Below are positions 6,562 through 14,371 of a DNA stretch of 64,000 nt, piece after piece. Numbering within the stretch: position 1 is the first letter of the stretch; each line of letters starts with the position of its first letter. Where the stretch lies: IMG/VR virus record IMGVR_UViG_3300040771_000047, positions 25,263 to 89,262 of that record; one strand, given 5' to 3'. The notes under the pieces are model-generated. The model worked only from the letters and a program-made list of their open reading frames with translations, made no database searches and was not told the origin of the DNA. Source of the DNA: a virus. The translations under genes were made by a program, and so were the position numbers.

Positions 6562-6587
6562 CTTACAATTATGTTAGAGGTTTTTAT
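6550..6587 (+). terminator. Intrinsic terminator
   Basis: A perfect 13-bp stem pairs AAAAACCTCTAAC (6550-6562) with 6573-6585 and ends in TTTTTAT. It lies 7 bases upstream of the tmRNA 5' end, so the tmRNA needs its own promoter or read-through and processing. Confidence 0.9.
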
Positions 6588-6593
6588 ATTACT

Positions 6594-7012
6594 GGGGATG
6601 ACTGGTATTGATTGCTCATACAATGTTACATAATTCAGCACAGAGAGATAACTGTTTAAAACTAAGGTGAACTCAAGTAATTGACAAACAAAACAATAAT
6701 GCCCAAGTACAAGCTAATATGAATGTAGTTCATAACATCTTAAATGGTGGAATATCTGTATCTGTTGATACAGAAGAACTAGCTGTGGCTGCCTAACCAA
6801 AGAATAGGTGATTACCTCAAATTTAGTATTGAGCTTAAATTTTACTATTACACAGTTTGCTAGTATGACAAACTAGATGGTGGAAGTTAACTAGATCAGG
6901 AAATTCCTGGCAGTTGGCCCTTGTCTAACTTAAAGACTTTAAATAAAAGTAAGCTGTAAAAAATTGTGTAATAAAAATGAGTAAGACCCGGGTTCGACTC
7001 CCGGCATCTCCA
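6594..7012 (+). ncRNA. ssrA: tmRNA (transfer-messenger RNA)
   Basis: tmRNA rescues stalled ribosomes and adds a degradation tag. The 5' end GGGGATG (6594-6600) pairs over 7 bp with CATCTCC (7005-7011). A T-arm with stem CCGGG/CCCGG and loop TTCGACT lies at 6988-7004. GCTCAT (6614-6619) pairs with ATGAGT (6977-6982), forming the P2 helix. A tag frame ends GAA-CTA-GCT-GTG-GCT-GCC-TAA (TAA at 6794-6796), giving the classic C-terminus ELAVAA. Upstream, GTAATT followed by GAC-AAA-CAA-AAC-AAT-AAT-GCC aligns with the usual resume region, giving a tag starting DKQNNNA and about 37 residues long, far longer than the roughly 10 of many bacteria. CCA is not encoded. Structure and tag make the call secure; the exact resume codon is inferred. 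Confidence 0.92.
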
Positions 7013-7020
7013 CAATATGA

Positions 7021-7351
7021 TTACCCAGCACTTAAATAAAGAATGCAGGCACAATTTGCTAACCTGTAGTGAATAAACAGTGTCTTTAACAGGCTACCGG
7101 ATAGCAAGAAATCCAAAGGGCAAAGAAGGTACTCAAGACATGTGAGCATTGCAAGGCAATATCATTGAGGGTACTGGTCAAAGTGGGGTTACTATTAAGA
7201 AAAATGGAAATGTTCTTATTTTTAACGTAAATATAGAGTTGGCACTCTAGTAAATTATCATGTATAACTAAAACTTTTACATTGTAAATTCAGAAGTTTA
7301 TTTAAAGTGCTCTTTTGTTTATGTTATTATACTTGTTGCAAAGTAAAAGAA
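7021..7351 (+). ncRNA. Possible structured RNA between tmRNA and tRNA-like gene
   Basis: No credible gene occurs in this 330-base stretch. Hairpins include ATTGC-AAG-GCAAT (7148-7152 with 7156-7160) nested in CTCAA/TTGAG (7132-7136 with 7165-7169), and a weak AAGAA/TTCTT stem followed by ATTTTT near 7197-7222 that could terminate it. The features are weaker than in the other RNA candidates, so it could also be spacer. Confidence 0.3.
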
Positions 7352-7379
7352 TGTACAGGTTTGACCATTATCCTGTACA
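7352..7379 (+). repeat. 8-bp inverted repeat before the tRNA-like gene
   Basis: TGTACAGG (7352-7359) and CCTGTACA (7372-7379) are perfect inverted copies separated by 12 bases, ending 4 bases before the tRNA-like gene. No T-run follows. It may be an operator, a processing hairpin or part of a folded precursor. Confidence 0.5.
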
Positions 7380-7383
7380 AATT

Positions 7384-7458
7384 GGAGAAGTAGCTCAGTT
7401 GGTTAGAGCGTGGGTATGGATATGCCTGAAGTCATAGGTTCAAATCCTATCTTCTCCA
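7384..7458 (+). tRNA. tRNA-like gene with abnormal anticodon arm
   Basis: The acceptor stem GGAGAAG (7384-7390) pairs perfectly with CTTCTCC (7451-7457). The D-arm GCTC...GAGC (7393-7409) and the T-arm ATAGG-TTCAAAT-CCTAT (7434-7450) are canonical. The anticodon arm is not: the only reasonable pairing is GGGTA (7412-7416) with TGCCT (7423-7427) around a 6-base loop TGGATA. If T7417 is U33, the anticodon would be GGA (Ser), but the usual long Ser variable arm is missing. CCA is not encoded. It may be a divergent tRNA, a decaying one or a tRNA mimic. Confidence 0.65.
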
Positions 7459-7479
7459 CACAAATTGCGAACTAAACAA

Positions 7480-7770
7480 GAACAGTCAACCCTCAAGTAC
7501 TTAAAAACATAGTTATTAACTTTGTAACAGTCAATAGGTAATGCTAAGGTACGTTTATGCAGCTTTGGGGGCAGTAAATAGCAGTAAAATTCAGTAGCTA
7601 TTTAATTATACTGATTAGTTTACATACTCCTAGGAGTTACTGTAATCAAAAAAGCTGTCTTTTTGAAATAAGTTACTCGGTAACTTTAAGTTAATAAAAA
7701 GCATAGAATGACTAAATCAAAGGAGAAATAGTAAGCAGGTTTTTATGCTTTCTTGTATTACTATTATCTA
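7480..7770 (+). ncRNA. Candidate structured RNA upstream of the gene at 7794
   Basis: This 333-base gap has no gene but several strong pairings: AAATAGC with GCTATTT around a 14-base loop (about 7577-7604), the 12-base palindrome ACTCCTAGGAGT (about 7625-7636), AAGTTAC-TCG-GTAACTT (about 7670-7686) and AAAGCATA with TATGCTTT near 7695-7752. A TAACTTTG box at 7517-7524 could be the -7 element of a promoter. It may be a free RNA or a long structured leader of the following gene. Confidence 0.4.
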
Positions 7771-7793
7771 AAAATCATTTAAATTAAATCATT

Positions 7794-8456
7794 ATGGAAT
7801 CAAATGCAAAAGTTGCTGTTGCAACTCAAGAAGGGGTAAGAAAAGAAGAAACTTTTCACCCAATTGTAATTAGTAGGCTTTATGTTTCTCCTTATCAAAA
7901 AGAAGGAACAAGAACTGTTGAGTTAAAACAGACTGTAGGAACTAAAACTTTCTATCCTTCAAAGACTGTAACCAGCAACCTTCAAGATAATCCTTTTAAT
8001 ACAGAGGAATTTGGCTTTGAAGAGACAGAGTACGAAACAGACTCAGTAAGAGTTGCTTGGGTAGATGTACCTGTTAAGTTATCTGATGCAGTTGTTATTG
8101 CTAAATTAAAAAGCATTACTTCTGCTAGACTTTACAGAATTTTATCTAACCACCCTATTCTTTCTGACAGACAGGAGTATACTATTGAAAACCCTATTCC
8201 AGGAGCAGATATTACTCTTACTTTAGAGAGTATTGCGGACAGACAAGCTATTAGATACCCTAAGAACCATGCTACTGATGCAGGGTTATTAATTATGGAT
8301 GGTAATGGTAAACCACAGTACAAAGCTATTTTCTTTAGTAAAACTGCTAAAGAAGACATTGACAGAAGAAATGAAGTATCTGATGATTTTTATTCTACGT
8401 CAGCTATGAGAGAAGAAATGACAGGAGTTATTTCTCAATCAATTACTTCTTTGTAA
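7794..8456 (+). CDS. Conserved phage protein of unknown function (220 aa)
   Basis: A 220-aa soluble protein with a disordered N-terminus (1-22) and a beta-rich body. Repeated polar/hydrophobic alternation and the block KLSDAVVIAKLKSITSARLYRILSNHPILSD suggest a structured nucleic-acid- or protein-binding domain; no catalytic motif is visible. It starts the replication region, has a long leader and its own terminator (8461-8502), and so is probably transcribed singly at high level. A DNA-binding replication accessory is a guess from position only. Confidence 0.7.
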   Translation: MESNAKVAVATQEGVRKEETFHPIVISRLYVSPYQKEGTRTVELKQTVGTKTFYPSKTVTSNLQDNPFNTEEFGFEETEYETDSVRVAWVDVPVKLSDAVVIAKLKSITSARLYRILSNHPILSDRQEYTIENPIPGADITLTLESIADRQAIRYPKNHATDAGLLIMDGNGKPQYKAIFFSKTAKEDIDRRNEVSDDFYSTSAMREEMTGVISQSITSL

Positions 8457-8460
8457 CATT

Positions 8461-8502
8461 AAGATTGAGAGTAGGGATTTTTCCTTACTCTCTATCTTTT
8501 TT
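8461..8502 (+). terminator. Intrinsic terminator
   Basis: GAGAGTA (8467-8473) pairs with TACTCTC (8486-8492), extended by AAGAT/ATCTT, with an inner GGGA/TCC pairing. TTTTTT follows. Confidence 0.85.
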
Positions 8503-8533
8503 GATTTAGAAATATTGTAAATAAATTATAAAC

Positions 8534-9925
8534 ATGGAATTAAAACAAGGGCAAGCAAGAGGTCTTGAAGAAAGTCTTGAGATTTTAGAAACTGAGAAAA
8601 GACTAGTTGTTAGAGGTAGTGCAGGTACAGGTAAAACATCTATGGTTGATGCTTTAATTGATGCTGCTATAATTAAGTTTGGCATCAGAGGGACAATTGT
8701 ATGTTCAGCTCCTACTCATAAAGCTTTAGCTATACTGTCAGGTAAAATACACAATAAAAAAGTAGTTTTTTCTACCATTCATTCTGTATTAAAGTACCAG
8801 AAAAAGACTGATAGACTTACTGGAGATGAGTCTTTTGCTCCTTCTTTTAGTCCTAAGTATCCTCCAATGCAAGGTTTTGGTCTACTACTAATTGATGAAG
8901 CATCTATGATAGGTCTGGAAATGCAAAGTTTTATTGAAATGTATGCTGGTATTAGATGTATTGTTATTTTTGTAGGAGATGATAAACAATTAAATCCTGT
9001 AGGAGAAGAGGACAGTCCTGTATTTATAGGTAAACCTACTTTGTATGACAAATTAGAGCAAATTTCTGATGAAACAGTTAAGCCTTACTTCTATGAGAAA
9101 CTAGGTAAGTGGGTAACTTTCAAACCTTACCCTCAAGTTGAATTAACTGAGATTATCAGGCAAGGGGAAGGTAATCCAATTATTACTTTAAGTAGAAATA
9201 TTAGTCTAATTAAAGAAGGTATTAAAGATGTTAATCAAGAGGGTCAAGGATTTTTGTATACAGAAAACTATGCTAAAATCATTGAAGAACTTGCTGCTGT
9301 TAATGGTACAGATGAGTGGAAATATTTAGCTTGGACCAACTCTGAGATAGATAGAGTAAACCTGGAAGTTAGAAGGAGAATATACGGAGCCGAGCCAGCC
9401 AAAGTTGAATTAGGTGAGAGTATTATTTTTGATGCACCTTGTGGAAACTTTACAACTAATCAAGAATTAAAAATTGAAAAATTAGACATAGATTATGTTG
9501 ATTTTGACCAAGTTGTAGAAAATACAGGAAGGCAAACTGTTAAAAAGAAGATTAAATTAAAGTGTTATATCATTAATGGTAGAAAGACTGATGACTGGGG
9601 AGATGGTATAATGAGATGGAAAGGAACTTTTATAATACATGAAAGTGCTGAGAACAATTTAAAACATTTTGTATATTTGCTATCCAATAATTGTAGAAAT
9701 AGATTATTGGACTATGTAACTAAAAATGAATTTGTAAATAGTTTTGCAAAATTTAAATACAATCACGCTATTACAGTACATAAAAGCCAGGGTTCCACTT
9801 ATAAAAATACTATTATTAATGTTAAGAATATTGGACTTAACTCTAATTTACAAGAGAAAGAAAGATTATTTTATACAGGAATAACTAGGGCGAGTGATTT
9901 ATTAATAATATATAACCTAAATTAA
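8534..9925 (+). CDS. SF1 DNA helicase, Dda/RecD2-like
   Basis: A 463-aa ATP-dependent helicase. Walker A GSAGTGKTS is at residues 28-36, Walker B LLIDEAS near 118, VGDDKQLNPVG (motif III) follows, and the C-terminus has HKSQGSTYKN and YTGITRASD (motifs V and VI). Order and spacing match the 5'-to-3' SF1B helicases such as T4 Dda and RecD2, including the late HKSQG motif. It likely unwinds DNA ahead of or behind the fork, or removes bound protein. It begins a tightly packed operon (2 bases to the next gene). Confidence 0.88.
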   Translation: MELKQGQARGLEESLEILETEKRLVVRGSAGTGKTSMVDALIDAAIIKFGIRGTIVCSAPTHKALAILSGKIHNKKVVFSTIHSVLKYQKKTDRLTGDESFAPSFSPKYPPMQGFGLLLIDEASMIGLEMQSFIEMYAGIRCIVIFVGDDKQLNPVGEEDSPVFIGKPTLYDKLEQISDETVKPYFYEKLGKWVTFKPYPQVELTEIIRQGEGNPIITLSRNISLIKEGIKDVNQEGQGFLYTENYAKIIEELAAVNGTDEWKYLAWTNSEIDRVNLEVRRRIYGAEPAKVELGESIIFDAPCGNFTTNQELKIEKLDIDYVDFDQVVENTGRQTVKKKIKLKCYIINGRKTDDWGDGIMRWKGTFIIHESAENNLKHFVYLLSNNCRNRLLDYVTKNEFVNSFAKFKYNHAITVHKSQGSTYKNTIINVKNIGLNSNLQEKERLFYTGITRASDLLIIYNLN

Positions 9926-9926
9926 A

Positions 9927-10223
9927 ATGGCAGGACACAAACAAATGACTCTTTTAAGAGGAGTTTTGACAGCAATGACTACTCCTTTAGAGATCACTAA
10001 GGAGAATGGGTCTAAGATGACCAGAAGTGTATTAACTATTGAAACTGTAGATGGGCAAAAAGGTTTCTTTGAAGCTAGAGCTCAAACTATAGAGAGAATT
10101 GACAAACTTTCAATTGAAGTAGGGAATAATGTACTAGTTGGGTATGTGTTTATTGGTTCTGAGAAGAATGATAAACTCTACAATAACTTGTTTATTAATT
10201 CTATTTCACATGATGAAAGGTAA
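9927..10223 (+). CDS. Small OB-fold protein, SSB-like
   Basis: A 98-aa protein with the strand pattern of an OB fold (LRGVLTAMTTPLEIT, SVLTIETVDGQKGFFEA, NNVLVGYVFIGSEKNDKLYNNLFINSI). It resembles the short OB proteins of Bacteroidota phages, so single-strand DNA binding or a helicase/primase accessory role is likely. No acidic SSB tail. Located between the Dda-like helicase and the polymerase genes, and its end overlaps the next start. Confidence 0.6.
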   Translation: MAGHKQMTLLRGVLTAMTTPLEITKENGSKMTRSVLTIETVDGQKGFFEARAQTIERIDKLSIEVGNNVLVGYVFIGSEKNDKLYNNLFINSISHDER

Positions 10224-10620
10224 ATTAACTTCACAAGAACTTAGTGATGTGATGATGCAAAGTGTTGCTCTTAGTACTATTTTAGCTGAAAAGTTTGAAA
10301 TTATGACAGAGAACAATCTTGTTATTCATAAAGCTAAGCAAAGTTTAAAGACTACTACAGGTTTTCTCAATAATTATGTAGACAAAGTTTTCCAAGTTGA
10401 TGATGCAGAATCTGAAGAGGGCCAGCACATGAAAACAGGAGCTAGTCACATAGCAGAACTTACTAATAGAATAGAAACTTCTTTAACTACAGAGAATCTT
10501 TTATCTATTAGTGATAGAAAAACTTTGTTACTAAAGATTGTAGATAATACATTATTAGAAGCTACAGATAAACACTTGTTGTATGAGCAAATTAGAGATT
10601 CAGGAATTATAGACTACTAA
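10213..10620 (+). CDS. Helical hypothetical protein (135 aa)
   Basis: I take the start at ATG 10213 (MKGKLTSQEL), which overlaps the end of the OB-fold gene by 11 bases; a longer frame from 10138 would overlap it much more. The product is mostly helical and acidic in the middle (DDAESEEGQ). No family recognised. Its position within the replication operon suggests an accessory protein. Confidence 0.6.
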   Translation: MKGKLTSQELSDVMMQSVALSTILAEKFEIMTENNLVIHKAKQSLKTTTGFLNNYVDKVFQVDDAESEEGQHMKTGASHIAELTNRIETSLTTENLLSISDRKTLLLKIVDNTLLEATDKHLLYEQIRDSGIIDY

Positions 10621-10624
10621 AATT

Positions 10625-10846
10625 ATGGCACAACTAGAAATTTTCATTGGCTACATGGGGTTAATTCCTCAGTATCATATAATTAACTACCCTGAATTTA
10701 AAATTCCAAGAGACATAAAGGCTAAAACCCATTTTGTAGAATCTGATAATAAACCTGCTAGACTTAGAAGTAACTTACTTAAGCACCATAATAAATCTAA
10801 CAAGACGTCTACTAATTATGAAGGTACAGGTTTAAACAAAAGATAA
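10625..10846 (+). CDS. Small basic hypothetical protein (73 aa)
   Basis: A 73-aa protein with a hydrophobic N-terminal half (FIGYMGLIPQYHIIN) and a basic, Ser/Asn/Lys-rich C-terminus (KHHNKSNKTSTNYEG) that looks disordered. It precedes the DNA polymerase by 2 bases and is probably coupled to it. Function unknown. Confidence 0.55.
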   Translation: MAQLEIFIGYMGLIPQYHIINYPEFKIPRDIKAKTHFVESDNKPARLRSNLLKHHNKSNKTSTNYEGTGLNKR

Positions 10847-10848
10847 TT

Positions 10849-12792
10849 ATGGAATATACAGTATTTGATTTAGAATCAAATGGATTACTAGATGAAGTAA
10901 CTGTAATCCATTGTCTTTCTTGGTATAAGTCAGATGGTACCAGTGGTACTATTGTTGATTACCCTAGTATAGTTGTTTTTATGGGAGAACAAAAAGTCTT
11001 GGTTGGTCACAACATAATTCTTTATGATATTCCTGTGATAAGAAAAGTGTTAGGAGTTTCTCTTGATTGTATAATGATAGATACTTTGGCTTTATCTTGG
11101 TATTTATATCCTACACTTAAAATTCATGGTTTAGAAGCTTGGGGAGAAAAATTGGGTGTTAAAAAACCTCATATTGTAGATTGGGAAAACCAATCTTTAG
11201 CTGACTATATACATAGGTGCGCGACAGATGTTGTTATCAACACAAAACTATTTAAAAAGCAAATCCAGTACCTAGTTCAAATTTATGAAGGAATAAACAT
11301 CAACGAATTACTAGAATACTTGACTTTTAAACTTAAGTGCGCGGAAGAACAAGAAAGAGTTAAGGTTAAAGTTGATGTAAATCATTGTAATAAAGTTTTA
11401 TTAGAATTAGACCCTGTAATCTCAGAAAGAGTATATGCATTAGAGTATGCTATGCCTGAAATTATTAAGTATAGAATAGTGATGAAACCTAATAAAATGT
11501 ACAAAAAGGATGAATCTTTATCTGCTGCTGGAGTCAAATGGTTAGAACTATTGTTTGAACATGAGTTAGATGCCAACCATGAAGAACCTATTAAAGTAGT
11601 AAAGACAAAAGAAAAGCCTAAAGCTTCTTCTGTCCCTCAACTTAAGAAATGGTTGTTTACTTTAGGATGGGAACCTACTATATTCAAGTATGTTAAAGGT
11701 AAAACTTATAATGACCCTGTTAGAAAAGTTCCTCAAATCAGTGATAAAGATGGTAAAATTTGCAGAGATATAAAAAGATTGTACATAGGACATCCATATT
11801 TGGAAAACCTGGAAAGTCTTTTTATGCTTAAGCACCGACAAACTACCTTAAAAGGTTTTATAGAATGTGCAAACTCCAATGGCTATATGAAAGCTCAAGT
11901 TGGAGGTCTTACTAATACTTTAAGATTTAAGCATAAGAAACCTATAGCTAACCTACCTTCAGTTTTTAAACCTTATGGTAAAGAAATTAGAGGAGCTATT
12001 GTTATTCCTGATAATAGATTTTTGTTTGCTGGTAGTGATATGGAAGCATTAGAGGATACTACTAAGCAACATTATATGTATTTCTATGACCCTGAATATG
12101 TTACACAGATGAGAGTTCCAGGATTTGACCCTCATCTCGATATTGCCTTGCAAGGTAAGATGCTTACATTAGAACAGGTTGAAGCTCACAAAGCTGGAAC
12201 TGAAGATCATTCTAATGTAAGAAAAGATGCCAAGCAAGTTAATTTTGGTGCAGTCTATGGAGTTGGCCCGCCCAAATTATCTATGACTACAGGGTGGGAA
12301 TTAGAGAAATCTACAGCTATGTTAGCAGCTTATTGGGAAAGAAATAAAGCAGTAAAACAAGTTGCTGCAGACATTACAGTAAAAATATTTCACAAAGATG
12401 GTACTATCTTTAACTATGTTGCAAAGAACATAACTGCACTTGCTAGAAAAGATATGAATGCCTTTGAAGAAACTATTAAAACTATGTGGTTATATAATCC
12501 TGTTTCTAAATTTTGGTACTCTCTAAGGTATATAAAAGACATATTTTCTACCTTAAATCAAGGTACAGGTGTGTACTGTTTTGATACTTGGGTAGGCTTT
12601 GTCAGAGAAAAAGGAATTAAAATCTGTCTACAATACCATGATGAAATCTTGTTACCATTTCTTAAACAATACTCTGAAAGAGTTAAAGAAGCTTTACAGT
12701 TATCTATTACTCAAACTAATGAGAAGTTACAACTCAATGTACCTTTGGCAATATCTGTAGACTTAGGTGTCACTTATGCAGCTTGCCATTAG
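10849..12792 (+). CDS. Family A DNA polymerase with 3'-5' exonuclease
   Basis: A 647-aa replicative polymerase, of T7 size and lacking a 5' nuclease domain. Exonuclease motifs are FDLESNG (6-12), VGHN near 53 and YIHRCATD near 124. Polymerase motif A is GSDMEALED (D397), motif B RKDAKQVNFGAVYG (about 458-471) and motif C YHDE (HDE 597-599). Motif A ends EDT instead of the usual ELR, so the conserved Arg is missing while the catalytic Asp and the Glu are kept. It lies between small operon members and an SF2 helicase gene and ends in TAG. Confidence 0.93.
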   Translation: MEYTVFDLESNGLLDEVTVIHCLSWYKSDGTSGTIVDYPSIVVFMGEQKVLVGHNIILYDIPVIRKVLGVSLDCIMIDTLALSWYLYPTLKIHGLEAWGEKLGVKKPHIVDWENQSLADYIHRCATDVVINTKLFKKQIQYLVQIYEGININELLEYLTFKLKCAEEQERVKVKVDVNHCNKVLLELDPVISERVYALEYAMPEIIKYRIVMKPNKMYKKDESLSAAGVKWLELLFEHELDANHEEPIKVVKTKEKPKASSVPQLKKWLFTLGWEPTIFKYVKGKTYNDPVRKVPQISDKDGKICRDIKRLYIGHPYLENLESLFMLKHRQTTLKGFIECANSNGYMKAQVGGLTNTLRFKHKKPIANLPSVFKPYGKEIRGAIVIPDNRFLFAGSDMEALEDTTKQHYMYFYDPEYVTQMRVPGFDPHLDIALQGKMLTLEQVEAHKAGTEDHSNVRKDAKQVNFGAVYGVGPPKLSMTTGWELEKSTAMLAAYWERNKAVKQVAADITVKIFHKDGTIFNYVAKNITALARKDMNAFEETIKTMWLYNPVSKFWYSLRYIKDIFSTLNQGTGVYCFDTWVGFVREKGIKICLQYHDEILLPFLKQYSERVKEALQLSITQTNEKLQLNVPLAISVDLGVTYAACH

Positions 12793-12810
12793 GATTAATA
12801 TGAACCTTTC

Positions 12811-12859
12811 CAATGTATGTTTATACATTGTTGCTTACAGTAAACTACTGTAAACATAC
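12811..12859 (+). promoter_or_regulatory. Tandem inverted repeats before the SF2 helicase gene
   Basis: Two perfect 8-bp inverted repeats stand side by side: CAATGTAT/ATACATTG (12811-12818 with 12823-12830) and TTACAGTA/TACTGTAA (12835-12842 with 12846-12853). An alternative 9-bp pairing joins GTATGTTTA (12815-12823) with TAAACATAC (12851-12859). The mutually exclusive pairings suit an attenuator or a pair of operators. They lie in the 92-base gap between polymerase and helicase. Confidence 0.5.
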
Positions 12860-12884
12860 CAACACGTTACTTAAAAATTTTGTT

Positions 12885-14162
12885 ATGAAAAAGATATTTA
12901 AACAATTAGACGTTTTTATTAAGAAAACTAGCTCTATTATTGATGTTGCAGATGAAGTAGAAATACTTAGGAAGCAATTAAAGAAGGAAGAAGACATTGT
13001 ATTATTTGTAAATGCAGTTAGAGAAAGAGTTCAATTTGAAGCTTTCAATGCTGTAGTTAATAATAATGGTAGAGGATTAATAGCTATGGCTACTGGTGCA
13101 GGTAAATCTAGAGTAGGTGTAATGCTTGCTAGATGGTATGCTCCTAATGATTTAGGGACTAACCTTGGACTTGTAGTCCCTACTGAAAAACTTAGAGATG
13201 AAAATTGGAAAGAAGAATTTGACAAATGGGGTGCCACTGAATTGTGGAGTAAAACACTAAGACTATGTTATGCTTCAGCTTCTAAAATAGACTCTTATTA
13301 CATTGACTTATTGATTCTTGATGAAGGGCATAATATTACTGCTTTATCATCTGAAATCTTTAAGAATAATAAAGTAAAGAATGTAGTACTACTTACCGCT
13401 ACTCCACCTACAAGTGTAGATAAGCTTGAAATATTACAAGAGTTAGACATACCTTTGGTGTACCATCTTACTTTAGATGTTGCAGTTAAACTAGGATTTG
13501 TAGCTCCGTATAGGATTACTGTAGTTTACACTGAATTAGATGCTGTTGAGAAATATGTAGTAGCCGGTAACAAACTTAAACCTTTTTATCAAACTGAAAA
13601 GGCTAATTATGATTATCTTACTCTTGTTATTGACACATATAAAGAAAAAGTGTCTCCTACTTTTCAAGAAAGAGAAAGAAACAAGTTTGCTATTCTTAAA
13701 AGGATGCATTCTATCTATAGTTACAAAAGTAAAACTTTAGCTGCTAAGTTTATCCTAGATAACCTTATACCTAAAGATGATAGAACTCTTATCTTTTGTG
13801 GAGGTATACCTCAAGCTGAAGCTCTTTCTGACCATTTTTACCATTCTAAGACCAATAGTAAATCTTACGATTTGTTTAAATCAGAGAAAGTAAACAGGTT
13901 GTCTTGTGTAAAAGCTATTAATGAAGGACATAATTTTCCTGGTATTGATAGTGGTGTAATAGTTCAGATAAATTCTAAAGAAAAAGACTTAATTCAAAGA
14001 CTTGGTAGACTTCTTAGATTTAGACCTGGACATGAAGGACATCTTTACATTGTAGTAATTAAAGGGACTCAAGATGAAGTGTGGTTAAATAATGCATTAT
14101 TAAACTTTGACAGTACTAGAATAGAATACACTGACTTTAAAACCTTAAAAGATAACCAATGA
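12885..14162 (+). CDS. SF2 DNA helicase (DEAH-type)
   Basis: A 425-aa helicase. I start at ATG 12885 (MKKIFKQLDV), since the in-frame ATG at 12813 lies inside the inverted repeats. It has Walker A TGAGKS (about 70-75), DEGH Walker B (about 146), TATPP motif III and QRLGRLLRFR motif VI (about 371-380). This layout matches SF2 DEAD/DEAH helicases of the SSL2/type III restriction branch that are common in phage replication modules. It probably remodels replication or recombination intermediates. The TGA stop overlaps the next ATG. Confidence 0.85.
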   Translation: MKKIFKQLDVFIKKTSSIIDVADEVEILRKQLKKEEDIVLFVNAVRERVQFEAFNAVVNNNGRGLIAMATGAGKSRVGVMLARWYAPNDLGTNLGLVVPTEKLRDENWKEEFDKWGATELWSKTLRLCYASASKIDSYYIDLLILDEGHNITALSSEIFKNNKVKNVVLLTATPPTSVDKLEILQELDIPLVYHLTLDVAVKLGFVAPYRITVVYTELDAVEKYVVAGNKLKPFYQTEKANYDYLTLVIDTYKEKVSPTFQERERNKFAILKRMHSIYSYKSKTLAAKFILDNLIPKDDRTLIFCGGIPQAEALSDHFYHSKTNSKSYDLFKSEKVNRLSCVKAINEGHNFPGIDSGVIVQINSKEKDLIQRLGRLLRFRPGHEGHLYIVVIKGTQDEVWLNNALLNFDSTRIEYTDFKTLKDNQ

Positions 14163-14371
14163 TTACAAAATTTTTACAATTTACAAATAGTAAATTAAAA
14201 GCAGTGGATAAGCAAATTCTTCTTACAATTGATAACCCAGGTTCTATTGTTAGTCATAAAAAAACAATGGTAATCCACCCTGAGAATAAGACTTTCACTC
14301 AAGAAGAAACACAAAAAATAACTGAATTATTAACTAAAACTAAAGAAAATGGAAATAAATCCAATGATTAG
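14159..14371 (+). CDS. Small hypothetical protein (70 aa)
   Basis: A 70-aa basic protein whose ATG overlaps the stop of the helicase gene (ATGA). It has a beta-rich middle (QILLTIDNPGSIVSHKKTMVIH) and a helical tail. The next gene starts inside its 3' end. No family recognised; translational coupling suggests it works with the helicase or the following protein. Confidence 0.55.
   Translation: MITKFLQFTNSKLKAVDKQILLTIDNPGSIVSHKKTMVIHPENKTFTQEETQKITELLTKTKENGNKSND

Noticed and set aside
10138-10212. Longer start for the gene at 10213
   Set aside because: The extension overlaps the OB-fold gene by more than 80 bases and gives an implausible N-terminus.
12813-12884. Longer start for the SF2 helicase
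   Set aside because: The extension is encoded by the tandem inverted repeats; ATG 12885 gives a standard N-terminus.
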